64,000 nt of DNA from Methylobacterium amylolyticum. GTDB lineage: Bacteria > Pseudomonadota > Alphaproteobacteria > Rhizobiales > Beijerinckiaceae. The DNA is taken from NCBI RefSeq assembly GCF_030700245.1, contig NZ_JAUYZI010000003.1, forward strand, positions 1 through 64,000, given 5' to 3'. The position numbers were made by a program, and so were the translations under genes. A model generated the notes under the pieces. That model made no database searches. It saw only the letters and a program-made list of their open reading frames with translations, and was not told where the DNA came from. Numbering within the stretch: the stretch's first letter is position 1; every line of letters begins with the position of its first letter. This document shows positions 43,025 to 54,541 of the stretch, one piece after another.

Positions 43025-43609
43025 TCAGGCCGGGAACGGTCCGGCGTGGACGAAATCGGTGATCGGACGGCGGCCGTTCGGCGCCTCGCGCGGCCGTTGC
43101 TCCTCGGTCAGCTCCGCCTCGGGCGTCTTGCGGCCCACGGCGAAGGCGGCCTCGACCCGGTGGTGCTCCGGCAGGCGCAGGGTCTCGGGGGCGCGGGCGT
43201 GGTCGAACCCGGTCATGCCGTGGGCGTGCCAGCCCTGGCGGTTCGCCTGGAGCTGGAAGGCCAGCGAGGCCGCGCCGGTATCGAAGGAGTGGCTGTAGGA
43301 GGGCTTCAGCTCGTCGCCGACCTTCATCCGGCCGTTCGAGACGAGGAACAGGATCGCGCCGGTGCCCGCCACCCATTTCTGGTTTCCGGGCACGAGCAGG
43401 CCGAAGAACGTCTCCCAGTTGGCGTCGTCCCGCAGGGCGTAGAGGAAGCGCCAGGGCTGCGAATTGTAGCCCGAGGGCGCCCAGCGCGCCGCCTCGATCA
43501 TCCGCATCAGCTCGGCCTCGGGCAGGGCCTCTCCGGTGAAGGCGCGGGGGCTGTGCCGCTCGACGAAGATCGGGTCGATGGCGTGGTCGGGCCGGCGGGG
43601 CTGGCTCAA
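43025..43609 (-). CDS. nitroreductase-family oxidoreductase
   Basis: A 194-residue FMN-dependent nitroreductase-like protein. The conserved N-terminal RHSPRAFTGEALPEAELMRMIEAARWAPS, with the RxSxRxF FMN-phosphate motif, is followed by YNSQPWRFLYA. The C-terminal half includes LQANRQGWHAHGMTGFD and an Arg-rich tail. Such enzymes reduce nitro groups, quinones or similar acceptors with NAD(P)H; the natural substrate is not evident. It lies 70 bp upstream of the stop of the GSCFA gene on the same strand. Confidence 0.9.
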   Translation of the reverse strand: MSQPRRPDHAIDPIFVERHSPRAFTGEALPEAELMRMIEAARWAPSGYNSQPWRFLYALRDDANWETFFGLLVPGNQKWVAGTGAILFLVSNGRMKVGDELKPSYSHSFDTGAASLAFQLQANRQGWHAHGMTGFDHARAPETLRLPEHHRVEAAFAVGRKTPEAELTEEQRPREAPNGRRPITDFVHAGPFPA

Positions 43610-43678
43610 AGGATGTCTCCGGGGGAGCGTCTCGGGTGCGGATCTCCCTGCACGAAACGCGCCCCCGGAGGCAAACCC

Positions 43679-44743
43679 TCAGGCCACGCTGCGCTCGATC
43701 TCCTCCTCGTCGCAGATCACGCCGGCGTTGCCCTCGAACTCGGCGGCGAGGTCGACCGGCGCCTGGACCGGCGCGGCGGCGCGGTCCCGGGCGAAGGTCG
43801 AGAGGAACAGGCGCATCACGTGGCGCACGCCCGCGTCGTTGATGGTACGCTGGTCCTCGTTGTAGTAGCGCCCCGCGTTCACGTTGCTGGTGACGATGTC
43901 GTAGGCGGGGAAGTAGACCGCCCGGGGATCGTTGCGCGCCACCACCTCGCCGGCCGCCACCCGCAGAACCGACTTGGAGTAGCTGTTCGACTCCATCACG
44001 TGCCGGTCCATGTAGGTGGCGATCATCGGCACCGGCGAGACCGTGAAGATCACCCGCGCCTTGGGGTTCACGCTCCACAGCCGGTCGAGGAAGCCGTTGA
44101 GGTCGCCGAGCACCTCCGCCGCGCCCGCGTTGACGCATTCGTAGAGGTCGGGGTCGAAGGTGCCGCCGGCCACGCCCGGCGCCAGCGGCAGGGCGGCGCC
44201 GTCGGCCCGCCAGCGCCAGCCCTCGGTGAGCCCGAGCGTCAGCACGAACACGTCCAGCGTCTCGAACAGACGGCGCACCTCGGCCAGATGCGCGTCGCGG
44301 GCGGCGATCACCTCGGCCTCGCTGGCGTAGCCGTCCGGCTCGACGGTGGGGCGGAACGGGTCGACGTAGCGGCCGTCGTCGCGGGTCCACGCCTTCAGCT
44401 CCGGCTCGAACCGGCCGTAGGCCCGGTCGAAGAGCTGCACGAACTGGCGCGTGTAGTAGAGGTTGCCGTAGCGGGCCGAGAAGGTGCCGAACTGCCGGGC
44501 GTTGGCCTCCTCGGCGCTCATGCCGGGAGCGGGCGGCTCGGTGAGGTAGTAGTTGAAGCCGGCCCCGCGCACCGCCTCGGCCACCCGCTGCGCGAAGCAG
44601 GAGCCGCCGGTCGCCACCTTGTCGGTGGGGCCGATGACGAAGCTGTCCTTCGGGTGCGGGTTGACCGCGAAGGGCGGCACGTTGGTCACGACCTTGCGCC
44701 AGAATCGCTCGGCCGGTAGACCCGTGTACGGATTCAACGCCAT
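43679..44743 (-). CDS. GSCFA-domain protein
   Basis: A 354-residue protein of the GSCFA family, a branch of the SGNH/GDSL hydrolase-like fold named after the motif, here GGSCFAQR at residues 46-53. Other conserved parts: FNYYLTEPP, GTFSARYGNLYYTRQFVQL, VFVLTLGLTEGW, and ARVIFTVSPVPMIATY. The family often occurs in capsule or exopolysaccharide loci and may remove or transfer acyl groups. ATG 44743 follows GGAGAAGG. It is divergent from the WcbI gene 62 bp away, suggesting a shared promoter region and shared task. Confidence 0.88.
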   Translation of the reverse strand: MALNPYTGLPAERFWRKVVTNVPPFAVNPHPKDSFVIGPTDKVATGGSCFAQRVAEAVRGAGFNYYLTEPPAPGMSAEEANARQFGTFSARYGNLYYTRQFVQLFDRAYGRFEPELKAWTRDDGRYVDPFRPTVEPDGYASEAEVIAARDAHLAEVRRLFETLDVFVLTLGLTEGWRWRADGAALPLAPGVAGGTFDPDLYECVNAGAAEVLGDLNGFLDRLWSVNPKARVIFTVSPVPMIATYMDRHVMESNSYSKSVLRVAAGEVVARNDPRAVYFPAYDIVTSNVNAGRYYNEDQRTINDAGVRHVMRLFLSTFARDRAAAPVQAPVDLAAEFEGNAGVICDEEEIERSVA

Positions 44744-44804
44744 CTTCGAACCTTCTCCATCACGGCGGCGGCCTGCCCGCCCTCCGCTGGGACCGGCGCG
44801 CAAC

Positions 44805-45827
44805 GTGGCCCTGAACGACCTGCCCCGGCGCGCCCGCAGCGCGTTCACACTCTCGGCGCCATCCTGGGCGACAGCGTGGCGAACGCGCGGCCGCGAGCCG
44901 TCGGACCGCACCGGCCCGTCCATCGCCGTGCTCGGCAACTGCCAGGCGCGGGGCGTCGCGCAGGCGATGCGGCTGCTCGCCCCGAAGAGCCCCGTGCGCT
45001 ACCTGCCGATGGGCACCCTGAAGCGCGACCACGGCCAGCTCGACGGTCTCGCCCGCGCGCTCAAGGCCCACGCCCACGTCTTCAGCCAGACCTTCCCCGC
45101 CGGGCTGATCCCCGGCGGCGACAGCGCGGCCCTCCAGGCGCGCGAGCCCCGGCTCAGGCTGTTCCCGGCGATCGTGTTCTCGGCCTTCCACCCGGACGTG
45201 GTCTATGCCGGGCAGGCCTCCGACCTCGCGGCGCTGAAGCTCGCCCCCTCGCCGCTGGGCCAGTACCACTCGGCGATCGCGCTGTGCGCCCACCGCCTCG
45301 GGCTCGACGTGCCCCGCACCGCCGGCCTGTACCGGGCCGACGTGTTCGCCCGGCTCGGCTATCTCGACCACTGGGACCCGGCGACGCGCGAGCTGGTGGC
45401 GTCCGCCGCCGGCACCGGCTTCGGCCTGGAGCGGGAGCTGACCCGCTGGGCGCGCCGCGGCGCCTTCATGCACGTGATGAACCACCCCAAGGCCCACGTG
45501 ATCGGCGACATCGCCCGGCGGCTGCTGCGCGAGAGCGGGATCGAGCCCGAGCCGGTGGAGGTGGAGGACTATCTCGGCGACGAACTCGCCCACGACGTGG
45601 TCTGGCCGGTCTACCCGGCGGTCGCCGAGCATTTCGGCCTGACCGGCTCGTACCTGTTCAAGACCAAGCCCCGCGGCGACGGCTTCCCGCGCCTCTACGA
45701 CCTGCCGGGCTTCCTCGCCGCGAGTTTTTCGCTCTACGACGCGACGCCCGCCGCCGACCGGCACTGCCCGCGGGTGGAGACGTGGCTCGGCGCCCCCGAG
45801 CTCGTGGCGCTGTTCCGGGGCGGGTGA
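44805..45827 (+). CDS. WcbI-family polysaccharide acetyltransferase
   Basis: A 340-residue protein with a WcbI domain, a family of capsule-biosynthesis proteins with acetyltransferase-like activity that bind coenzyme A. The family opening is SIAVLGNCQARGVAQAMRLL (Cys46); LFPAIVFSAFHPDVVY and GAFMHVMNHPKAHVIGDIA are further conserved parts. The start is uncertain: GTG 44805 is the first suitable codon, but the first 38 residues look non-conserved. With the GSCFA gene it forms a divergent pair likely concerned with modifying surface polysaccharide. Confidence 0.83.
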   Translation: MALNDLPRRARSAFTLSAPSWATAWRTRGREPSDRTGPSIAVLGNCQARGVAQAMRLLAPKSPVRYLPMGTLKRDHGQLDGLARALKAHAHVFSQTFPAGLIPGGDSAALQAREPRLRLFPAIVFSAFHPDVVYAGQASDLAALKLAPSPLGQYHSAIALCAHRLGLDVPRTAGLYRADVFARLGYLDHWDPATRELVASAAGTGFGLERELTRWARRGAFMHVMNHPKAHVIGDIARRLLRESGIEPEPVEVEDYLGDELAHDVVWPVYPAVAEHFGLTGSYLFKTKPRGDGFPRLYDLPGFLAASFSLYDATPAADRHCPRVETWLGAPELVALFRGG

Positions 45828-45831
45828 GACC

Positions 45832-46227
45832 TCAGCCCGCCGCCCGCACCGGCGCGTCGGCGAGCCCCTGGACCATCAGCCGGACGGTCTGGTTGACCTC
45901 GCGCACCTGGAACGGCTTGCGCAGGAACAGGCTGCCCGGCACGCCCCGGCCGCGCCGGCCCGCATCCGCCGAGGTGTAGACCACCGGCCGGTCGGGATGC
46001 ATCGCCCGGTAGGCCGTCGCCACCGTCCAGCCGTCGATCAGCCCCGGCAGGTTGATGTCGGTGAACAGCCAGTCGATCTCGTCCCCGCGCTCGCGCAGGA
46101 TCGTCAGGGCCGCCTCGCCGGTCGAGGCCTCGATCACCCGGATCCCTTGCGTCTCGCACAGGCTCGCGATGATCTCGAGCAGCAGGTAGCTGTCCTCGAC
46201 GATGAGCACGCACTGGGCGCGGGGCAT
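45832..46227 (-). CDS. single-domain response regulator
   Basis: A 131-residue receiver-only protein. It has the acidic pocket VEDSYLL, the phosphoacceptor Asp in LFTDINLPG (near residue 58), the conserved Ser/Thr in VVYTSA and the Lys in LFLRKPF. There is no output domain, so it must act through a partner, e.g. in a phosphorelay with a separate histidine kinase. No kinase is adjacent. Its stop is 4 bp from the convergent WcbI gene stop. Confidence 0.9.
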   Translation of the reverse strand: MPRAQCVLIVEDSYLLLEIIASLCETQGIRVIEASTGEAALTILRERGDEIDWLFTDINLPGLIDGWTVATAYRAMHPDRPVVYTSADAGRRGRGVPGSLFLRKPFQVREVNQTVRLMVQGLADAPVRAAG

Positions 46228-46581
46228 GGCGGTGTCCGGGTCTGCGATCCATGCAATCCAGGGGCGAACAGGGTTGAGATTTCCTTAACGACTGTCCCAG
46301 CCGGGGACGCCGGGGCCTGTTGCGCCGGTGCAACCCGGCCGGCCGAAACGGCGGCGCCCGTCGGCCCCGCCCCGCTGGGGCCGCAATCCGGGCGCGTCAG
46401 CGGGAGCCGCGGGTGCGTCGCCGCACGCCGCGGGCCGGAACGGGGTGCCAGGGACGGGCCTGCCCGCCCCGGCGGAACCCGGGCTTAACCAACCGCGCCT
46501 AGGAACGGCGCTCGGAACGACGCGGACCCCCCTCGAAGACCCGCAGCCGGCCTTCGGCCCCGCGCGAGGAGTTATTCGACC
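46228..46581. other. 354-bp intergenic region before pal
   Basis: Divergent start region between the response regulator and pal. It is GC-rich and Pro/Arg-like in every frame. I see no convincing gene, repeat or promoter; GAGGAG occurs just before the pal ATG. Confidence 0.5.
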
Positions 46582-47118
46582 ATGCCCCTGCGCCCCAGCG
46601 CCACTGCCCCGCGCAGCACGCCCCTGCGCACAGCCGCCCTCGGCCTCGCGCTCTGCGCCGCCCTCGGGCTCGGCGCGTGCAGCAACGACAAGAACCTCGC
46701 CGACGCCTCGGCTCTCGGCGGCGGCCTCAACGGCGGCGCCGGGGTGCCCGGCAGCGCGCAGGACTTCGTGGTCAACGTCGGCGACCGGGTGTTCTTCGAA
46801 TCCGACTCCACCGACCTCACCCCGACCGCGGTGGCGATCCTGGACAAGCAGGCGGCGTGGTTGCAGCGCTACCCGCGCTACACCTTCATCATCGAGGGCC
46901 ACGCCGACGAGCGCGGCACCCGCGAGTACAATTTCTCCCTCGGCGCCCGCCGCGCGCAGGCGGTCAACGACTACCTCGCCACCCGCGGCATCGCCGCGAG
47001 CCGCATGCGCACGGTCTCCTACGGCAAGGAGCGCCCGGTGGCGGTGTGCAACGACATCTCCTGCTGGTCGCAGAACCGGCGGGCGGTGATCGTCCTCGAC
47101 CGGGGCGCCGGCGCCTGA
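46582..47118 (+). CDS. pal: peptidoglycan-associated lipoprotein Pal
   Basis: A 178-residue outer-membrane lipoprotein of the Tol-Pal system, needed for outer-membrane constriction at division. A long signal peptide ends with the lipobox LGAC (Cys33). The OmpA-like domain has VFFESDSTDLTPTA, EGHADERGTREYN and SLGARRAQAVNDYL, including the Asp and Arg that bind diaminopimelate. RBS GAGGAG precedes ATG 46582. tolQRAB are not immediately upstream; cpoB follows. Confidence 0.95.
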   Translation: MPLRPSATAPRSTPLRTAALGLALCAALGLGACSNDKNLADASALGGGLNGGAGVPGSAQDFVVNVGDRVFFESDSTDLTPTAVAILDKQAAWLQRYPRYTFIIEGHADERGTREYNFSLGARRAQAVNDYLATRGIAASRMRTVSYGKERPVAVCNDISCWSQNRRAVIVLDRGAGA

Positions 47119-47279
47119 CCCGGCCGGCGCGGCGGGACCGGGAACGGCGGGACCGGAAAGATCCCGCCGCGCCGCAGTTTCGCCGCGGCACGGGCGCATC
47201 TGACGGGGCCCGCGCGTCGCGGCCGCCCCGGAACCCTCTCCGGCGGGCGCGACAGCGGGACCTGGAGACGCGGGGTCCG

Positions 47280-48338
47280 ATGCCGGATCGGGCCGCCTCT
47301 CCGCCACCGGACCGCAGCCCCGCCATGCCCGCCCGTCTCCGCACCCGCCTCGCGCTCGCCACCGCCCTTGGCGCCGCGCTCCTCGCCAGCCCCGCCGCCG
47401 CGCAGGACGCCTCCGAGCTGGTCGTGCGGCTCGGGCGCATCGAGAGCCAGACCCGGGTCATGGCCGGGCAGATCGAGACCCTCCAGTACGAGAACCGGCA
47501 GCTCAAGGAGCAGCTCCGCAAGTTCCAGGAGGACGTCGAGTACCGGCTGAACGAGGGCAAGGGCGGCAAGGGCAACGCCTCGGGCGCCCCCGCGGCGCAG
47601 TCGCCCGCCCCCGCCTCCCGGCCGCCGGCCGGCGCGGTGGACGGCGTCAATCCCGGGAACGGCGCCCCCCGGCCGCAGCGGCGCGGCGACGCCTTCGACC
47701 CGGAGAACGCCCCCGGCGCCCCCGGGGCGCCGCGGCAGCTCGGCACCACGCAGCCCTCGACCCCGCTCGCCCGGCAGGCCTACGAGCCGCCGCCGGCGCA
47801 GCCGCTGCCGCAGGCGGCGATCGACGACGAGGACGCGGATGCGGGCGGCTACGACGAGCCGGTCGACCTGCGGCCCCCGGCCCGCACCGGCGTGACCGGC
47901 GCCATCGCCCCGCCCGACCGCGCCGCGAGCGTGGCGGCCACCGGCAGCGGCGACCCGTCCGCCGACTACGAGGCCGCGGTGAACCTCGTCCGGGACCGCC
48001 AGTACGAACAGGCCGAGATGGGCCTGCGCCAGTTCCTCCAGTCGCACCCGCGCGACGGCCGGGTGCCCGGCGCCACCTACTGGCTCGGCGAGAGCTACCT
48101 CGCCCGCGGCCGCAACCGCGAGGCGGCGGAGCAGTTCCTGAAGGTCTCCACCGACTACGCCCGCTCGACCCAGGCCCCCGACGCGATGCTGAAGCTCGGC
48201 GTCTCGCTCGCCGCTCTCGGCGCCCGCGAGCAGGCCTGCGCCACCCTGGCCGAACTCGACCGCAAGTTCCCGAACGCGGCCGCCACCGTCCGCCAGGGCG
48301 TCGCGCGCGAGCAGAAGCGCGCCCGCTGCACCGCGTGA
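47280..48338 (+). CDS. cpoB: cell division coordinator CpoB (YbgF)
   Basis: A 352-residue periplasmic protein that couples Tol function and peptidoglycan synthesis. After a signal peptide (ending ASPAAAQ) it has an N-terminal coiled coil (ELVVRLGRIESQTRVMAGQI, YENRQLKEQLRKF), then about 130 residues of disordered Pro/Ala/Gly-rich linker, then C-terminal TPR repeats (DYEAAVNLVRDRQYEQAE; YWLGESYLARGRNREAAEQF). GGAG lies upstream of ATG 47280; an internal ATG at 47325 is an alternative start. It overlaps tilS by the GTGA sequence. Confidence 0.9.
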   Translation: MPDRAASPPPDRSPAMPARLRTRLALATALGAALLASPAAAQDASELVVRLGRIESQTRVMAGQIETLQYENRQLKEQLRKFQEDVEYRLNEGKGGKGNASGAPAAQSPAPASRPPAGAVDGVNPGNGAPRPQRRGDAFDPENAPGAPGAPRQLGTTQPSTPLARQAYEPPPAQPLPQAAIDDEDADAGGYDEPVDLRPPARTGVTGAIAPPDRAASVAATGSGDPSADYEAAVNLVRDRQYEQAEMGLRQFLQSHPRDGRVPGATYWLGESYLARGRNREAAEQFLKVSTDYARSTQAPDAMLKLGVSLAALGAREQACATLAELDRKFPNAAATVRQGVAREQKRARCTA

Positions 48339-49504
48339 GCGGGCGGGGGGACGCGGGTCCCTCCGATCCCGTCCTCGCCGCGCTCGCCCCCTGGCTCGCC
48401 CCCGCCCGCGGGGGCGCGGCGCTGCTGGCCGTCTCCGGCGGCCCCGATTCCACCGCCCTGATGCACGCCGCCGCCGCCCTCGGCGCGTCCGCGCACGTCG
48501 CCACGGTCGATCATCGCCTGCGTCCGGATTCCGCCGCCGAGGCCGCCTCGGTTGCCCGGGCCGCCGCGGCGTTGGGCCTGCCGCACGCGACCCTCGCCTG
48601 GACGGCCACGAAACCCGCGACCGGCCTCCAGGAGGCGGCCCGCGCGGCCCGCTACCGGCTGCTCGCCGCCCACGCCGCGGCGGTCGGCGCCGACCGCGTC
48701 CTCACCGCCCACACCCGCGACGATCAGGCCGAGACGGTGCTGCTGCGGCTCTGCGCCGGCAGCGGCCCGGCCGGCCTCGCCGGCATGCGGGCCGAGCGCC
48801 CGCTCGCCCCCGGGATCGGCCTCGGGCGGCCCTTCCTCGCCCTGCCGAAGGCCGCCCTCGTGGCGTGGTGCGAGGCGCGCGCGATCCCCTTCGTGCGCGA
48901 TCCCTCGAACGCGCAGCCGCGCTTCGCCCGCGCGCGGCTGCGCGCCGCCCGGTCCGCCCTGGAGGCCGAGGGGCTGACCGCCGCCCGCCTCGCCCGGCTG
49001 GCCGAGCGCGCCGCCCGCGACGAGGCGGCGCTGACCGAGGCCGCCGGGCGCGCCCTGGAGGCCGCGCGGCTCGGACCCGACGCCCCCCTGCGGCTCGACG
49101 GCGGGATGCTCGCCGCGCTGCCCGAGGCGGTGGCCCTGCGCTGCCTCGACCGGGCGATGACCCGGGCCGGCGCCGCCCCGCGCCGCCTGGAGCGCCTGGA
49201 AGCCCTCGTCCTCGGGGCGCTGCTGCCGGCCCTGCGCCGGGGCGAGGCGGTGCGCCGCACCCTGGCGGGACTCGTGGTCGCGGCCGATGCCCGCGGGACC
49301 CTGACACTCGCGCCCGCCCCGCCCCGGCGCTCCGCGCCCGGCGCGTTACCCATGGGGCGCGATGTCGGGCGCGACGGCGTCCCGGCGGCACCCGACTTAC
49401 TTGGCAAGGGGGAGCCCCACGCCTACATTGGCGGGGCGTGCTCGGAGGAGCCGGCGCTCCTTCACGAGAAGGACGCCCGGGGGACCGCACGCGCCAGGGA
49501 TTGA
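48335..49504 (+). CDS. tilS: tRNA(Ile)-lysidine synthase
   Basis: A 389-residue enzyme that converts C34 of tRNA-Ile(CAU) to lysidine, changing its specificity from Met to Ile codons. The PP-loop is SGGPDSTALMHA near residue 35, followed by VDHRLRPDSAAEA and TAHTRDDQAETVLLRL. GTG 48335 overlaps the cpoB stop. Residues after about 330 diverge into low-conserved sequence and may be read to a distant stop only because of high GC. It is essential and co-transcribed with the genes before and after it. Confidence 0.93.
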   Translation: MSGRGDAGPSDPVLAALAPWLAPARGGAALLAVSGGPDSTALMHAAAALGASAHVATVDHRLRPDSAAEAASVARAAAALGLPHATLAWTATKPATGLQEAARAARYRLLAAHAAAVGADRVLTAHTRDDQAETVLLRLCAGSGPAGLAGMRAERPLAPGIGLGRPFLALPKAALVAWCEARAIPFVRDPSNAQPRFARARLRAARSALEAEGLTAARLARLAERAARDEAALTEAAGRALEAARLGPDAPLRLDGGMLAALPEAVALRCLDRAMTRAGAAPRRLERLEALVLGALLPALRRGEAVRRTLAGLVVAADARGTLTLAPAPPRRSAPGALPMGRDVGRDGVPAAPDLLGKGEPHAYIGGACSEEPALLHEKDARGTARARD

Positions 49505-49507
49505 TCG

Positions 49508-51430
<1,923 letters not shown>

Positions 51431-51456
51431 GGTCGGCGACGCGCGATGGAATTCGG

Positions 51457-51482
51457 AAGGGGCGCCGAGAGGCGCCCCTTTT
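51457..51482 (+). terminator. rho-independent terminator after ftsH
   Basis: GGGGCGCC-GAGA-GGCGCCCC followed by TTTT, 26 bases after the ftsH stop. Perfect 8-bp GC stem. Confidence 0.9.
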
Positions 51483-51638
51483 CCGTCCGCAGCCGGTCCC
51501 GGGGGTGCCGTCCGGTGACGATCCCGGGCGCCTGTCCCCCGAACGGCGCGGCGGCCCCGCTATCGGGCTCGGCCGCGCGCGGGGAAATCGGCGAGATCGG
51601 CGGCGCAGGCCCTCCCAGGCCGACGAGCGGGCCCCAGG

Positions 51639-52385
51639 ATGTCCTTCGCGATCTACTGTATCGTCGGTCTCGGCGCCGCCGCGGCCGGGTTCGTGCAGGG
51701 CCTGTCGGGCTTCGCCTTCGGCCTCGTCGCGATGTCGTTCTGGGCCTGGGTGATCGACCCGAAGCTCGCCGCGGTGCTGGCCGTGGCGGGCGCCCTCACC
51801 GGGCAGGTGGTCGCCGCCCTCACGGTCCGGCGCGGGTTCGACCCCGGCCGCCTCGCCCCCTTCGTGCTCGGCGGCCTCGTCGGCATCCCGCTCGGCGTGC
51901 TTCTGCTGCCGCGCCTCGATACGGACTGGTTCAAGGCGATCCTCGGCGCCCTGCTCGTGGTCTGGTGCCCGGCGATGCTGCTCGCGAAGGATCTGCCGCG
52001 GGTGACGGCCGGAGGGCGGGTCGCCGACGCCGTGGTCGGCCTCGGCGGCGGCCTCCTCGGCGGCCTCGGCGGCTTCGCGGGCACGCTGCCGACCCTGTGG
52101 TGCACGCTGCGCGGCTACGAGCGCGACACGCAACGCGCGGTCATCCAGAACTTCAACCTCGCGATGCTCACCGTGACGATGGCCGTCTACCTCGCCTCGG
52201 GCCTCGTCACCGCCGCCGCGCTGCCGATGCTCGCGATGGTGCTGCCCGCCATGCTGATCCCGACCGTCCTCGGGACGCGGGTCTACCTCGGCATCAGTCA
52301 GGCGGCGTTCCGCAGGTTGGTCCTGGGCCTCCTCACGGTCTCGGGCGTCGCCCTGCTGGCATCGACCCTGCCGCGGATCCTGTAG
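51639..52385 (+). CDS. TauE/SafE-family sulfite/organosulfur exporter
   Basis: A 248-residue inner-membrane protein of the TauE/SafE family. The family repeat is visible at the start as [20 protein letters not shown] and again as [19 protein letters not shown], each preceding further membrane segments. The other segments are [15 protein letters not shown] and [17 protein letters not shown]. It likely exports a small sulfonate or sulfite-like anion, but this is inferred. It lies between the ftsH terminator and glmM and is transcribed in the same direction as glmM. Confidence 0.85.
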   Translation: MSFAIYCIVGLGAAAAGFVQGLSGFAFGLVAMSFWAWVIDPKLAAVLAVAGALTGQVVAALTVRRGFDPGRLAPFVLGGLVGIPLGVLLLPRLDTDWFKAILGALLVVWCPAMLLAKDLPRVTAGGRVADAVVGLGGGLLGGLGGFAGTLPTLWCTLRGYERDTQRAVIQNFNLAMLTVTMAVYLASGLVTAAALPMLAMVLPAMLIPTVLGTRVYLGISQAAFRRLVLGLLTVSGVALLASTLPRIL

Positions 52386-52528
52386 GCCCGGCCCCGATCC
52401 CGGCCGCATTTCGACCGCCTTTGTCGCGGAGCACCGGATTCACCATGCCGATACCCGGGCATCCGGCCGGGACCGGACATCTGCTAGACTTCGCCTCGGC
52501 CTTCGGGCCCGGCACCGGGGAAGCGACG

Positions 52529-53869
52529 TTGCGCAAGTATTTCGGGACCGACGGCATCCGCGGCCGCGCCAACGGGGTCATCACCCCCGAACTCGCCCTC
52601 AAGGTGGGTCAGGCGGCCGGCCTCGTGTTCCAGCGCGGCGACCACCGCCACCGGGTGGTGATCGGCAAGGACACCCGGCTCTCCGGCTACATGATCGAGA
52701 CCGCGCTCGTGGCGGGCTTCACCTCGGTCGGCATGGACGTGCTGCTGCTCGGACCGGTCCCGACCCCGGCGGTGGCGATGCTGACGCGCTCGATGCGCGC
52801 CGATATCGGCGTGATGATCTCGGCCTCGCACAACCCCTACGAGGATAACGGCATCAAGCTGTTCGGCCCCGACGGGTTCAAGCTCAACGACGCGATCGAG
52901 CGCGAGATCGAGGCGCTGATCGACGCCGAGCTGAACCGGCGCCTGTCGGCCTCGGGCGATCTCGGCCGGGCCAAGCGCATCGAGAGCGTCCACGCCCGCT
53001 ACGTCGAGTTCGCCAAGCGCACCCTGCCGCGGCAGGTCACCCTCGACGGCCTGCGCGTCGTGGTCGACTGCGCCAACGGCGCCGCCTACCGGGTTGCCCC
53101 CGAGACCCTGTGGGAGCTCGGCGCCGAGGTGATCGCCATCGGCACCGAGCCCGACGGCTTCAACATCAACCGTGACGTCGGCTCCACCGCCCCCTCGGCG
53201 CTGGTCGAGAAGGTCCGCGAGCGCCGCGCCGACATCGGCATCGCGCTGGACGGCGACGCCGACCGGGTGCTGATCGTCGACGAGAAGGGCCACGTGGTCG
53301 ACGGCGACCAGCTCATGGCCGCGGTCGCCCGCTCGTGGAAGGAGGACGAGCGGCTGACGCAGCCGGGCATCGTCGCCACGGTGATGTCCAACCTCGGGCT
53401 GGAGCGCTTCCTCGGCGGGATCGGCCTCGGCCTCGCCCGCACCGCGGTCGGCGACCGCTACGTGCTGGAGCACATGCGCGAGCACGGCTACAACCTCGGC
53501 GGCGAGCAGTCCGGCCACATCATCATGTCGGACTACACCACCACCGGCGACGGGCTGGTGGCCGCGCTCCAGCTCCTCGGCGTCGTGCAGCGGCAGGGGC
53601 GGCCGGTGAGCGAGGTCTGCCACTGCTTCGAGCCGCTGCCGCAGATCCTCAAGAACGTCCGCTACCGCTCCGGCGAGCCCCTGCGCCAGGACAGCGTCGT
53701 GACCGCGATCGAGCAGGCGCGCGAGCGGCTCGGGGCGGGCGGCCGCCTCGTGATCCGCCCGTCGGGCACGGAGCCGGTGATCCGCGTGATGGCCGAGGGC
53801 GACGACCGCGGCCTCGTCGCCGAGGTGGTCGACGAGGTGGTGGACGCGGTGGCCCGGGCCGCCGCCTGA
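52529..53869 (+). CDS. glmM: phosphoglucosamine mutase
   Basis: A 446-residue enzyme interconverting glucosamine 6-phosphate and glucosamine 1-phosphate for UDP-GlcNAc. It starts [15 protein letters not shown]. The phosphoserine is Ser100 in [11 protein letters not shown]. The Mg2+ loop DGDADR, the sugar-binding GEQSGH and the phosphate-binding [12 protein letters not shown] are all intact. TTG 52529 is chosen because GGGGAAG lies about seven bases upstream and the protein then matches the family's usual N-terminus; ATG 52445 would add 28 unrelated residues. Confidence 0.95.
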   Translation: MRKYFGTDGIRGRANGVITPELALKVGQAAGLVFQRGDHRHRVVIGKDTRLSGYMIETALVAGFTSVGMDVLLLGPVPTPAVAMLTRSMRADIGVMISASHNPYEDNGIKLFGPDGFKLNDAIEREIEALIDAELNRRLSASGDLGRAKRIESVHARYVEFAKRTLPRQVTLDGLRVVVDCANGAAYRVAPETLWELGAEVIAIGTEPDGFNINRDVGSTAPSALVEKVRERRADIGIALDGDADRVLIVDEKGHVVDGDQLMAAVARSWKEDERLTQPGIVATVMSNLGLERFLGGIGLGLARTAVGDRYVLEHMREHGYNLGGEQSGHIIMSDYTTTGDGLVAALQLLGVVQRQGRPVSEVCHCFEPLPQILKNVRYRSGEPLRQDSVVTAIEQARERLGAGGRLVIRPSGTEPVIRVMAEGDDRGLVAEVVDEVVDAVARAAA

Positions 53870-53948
53870 GCGCGCGCATGCGCGGCGTTCGCGTTCCGGG
53901 CGGCTCGGCGCTCGAACGGCGTTCGCGCGCTGCCACGGCCGACCGGGA

Positions 53949-54287
53949 TCAGCGATCCACGTAGGCGGCGACGAGGTCGGGCGGCGCCGTCGTCCGCCAC
54001 GCCGCGAGCAGGGCCCCGCGCAGGGTCTCGTCGTCGCAATCGTCGAGGTCGAGGTTGGTCCAGCCGCGCCGGCCCCAGGCGCCGTCGAGGGGCGCGAACA
54101 GGTCCGGCCCGGCCGCGCAGGCCGCCTCCTGAAGCGCCGGCGTCAGCCGCAGCACGATCCGCGCCTCCTCGACCCACAGCGTCGCCAGAACCCGTCCGCC
54201 GACCCGGAAATCCGGGTTGCCGCTGTGCACGCCCTCGACCGTTTCGGGCAGCAGCCGCGCCAGGGCGCGCACCGCGTCGGGGCTCAC
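53949..54287 (-). CDS. MmcQ/YjbR-family protein
   Basis: A 112-residue protein of the MmcQ/YjbR family, a double-stranded DNA-binding-like fold with unknown role. Typical features: LPETVEGVHSGNPDFRVGGRVLATLW, VLRLTPALQEAA, and GWTNLDLDDCDDETLRGALLAAWR. The start is a GTG at 54287. It converges on glmM (gap 79 bp). Confidence 0.85.
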   Translation of the reverse strand: MSPDAVRALARLLPETVEGVHSGNPDFRVGGRVLATLWVEEARIVLRLTPALQEAACAAGPDLFAPLDGAWGRRGWTNLDLDDCDDETLRGALLAAWRTTAPPDLVAAYVDR

Positions 54288-54442
54288 GCGGGTCCCCGCG
54301 CCGATCCGCAGGCCTGTCCGTCCATCGCGCGCATCGCCTCGGTTCGACTGTCGCCGGAGGGTCTTCAGCGGCCGGGAGCCCAGCAGACCGGCCCGGGAAC
54401 CGCGATCCGGCCAGATGTTTAGCGACCCCGCAAGCCTAACAT

Positions 54443-54452
54443 TTAACGTTAA
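54443..54452. promoter_or_regulatory. AT-rich palindrome upstream of the first barrel gene
   Basis: TTAACGTTAA stands about 90 bp before the outer-membrane barrel gene, inside an AT-rich patch (54436-54470). It may be part of its promoter or a regulator site. Confidence 0.35.
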
Positions 54453-54541
54453 GTCGGATTTAAGACGTTGCCGTCATCCTCCGCTTCGTCCCCTGGGCCG
54501 GCATGCAAGCTTCCGGCACACGAGTCGAGTGAAGGAATCCT

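Noticed and set aside
48335..49504. tilS C-terminal extension as a new domain
   Set aside because: The final 60 residues or so have no recognisable fold and look like ordinary high-GC read-out before the stop codon.
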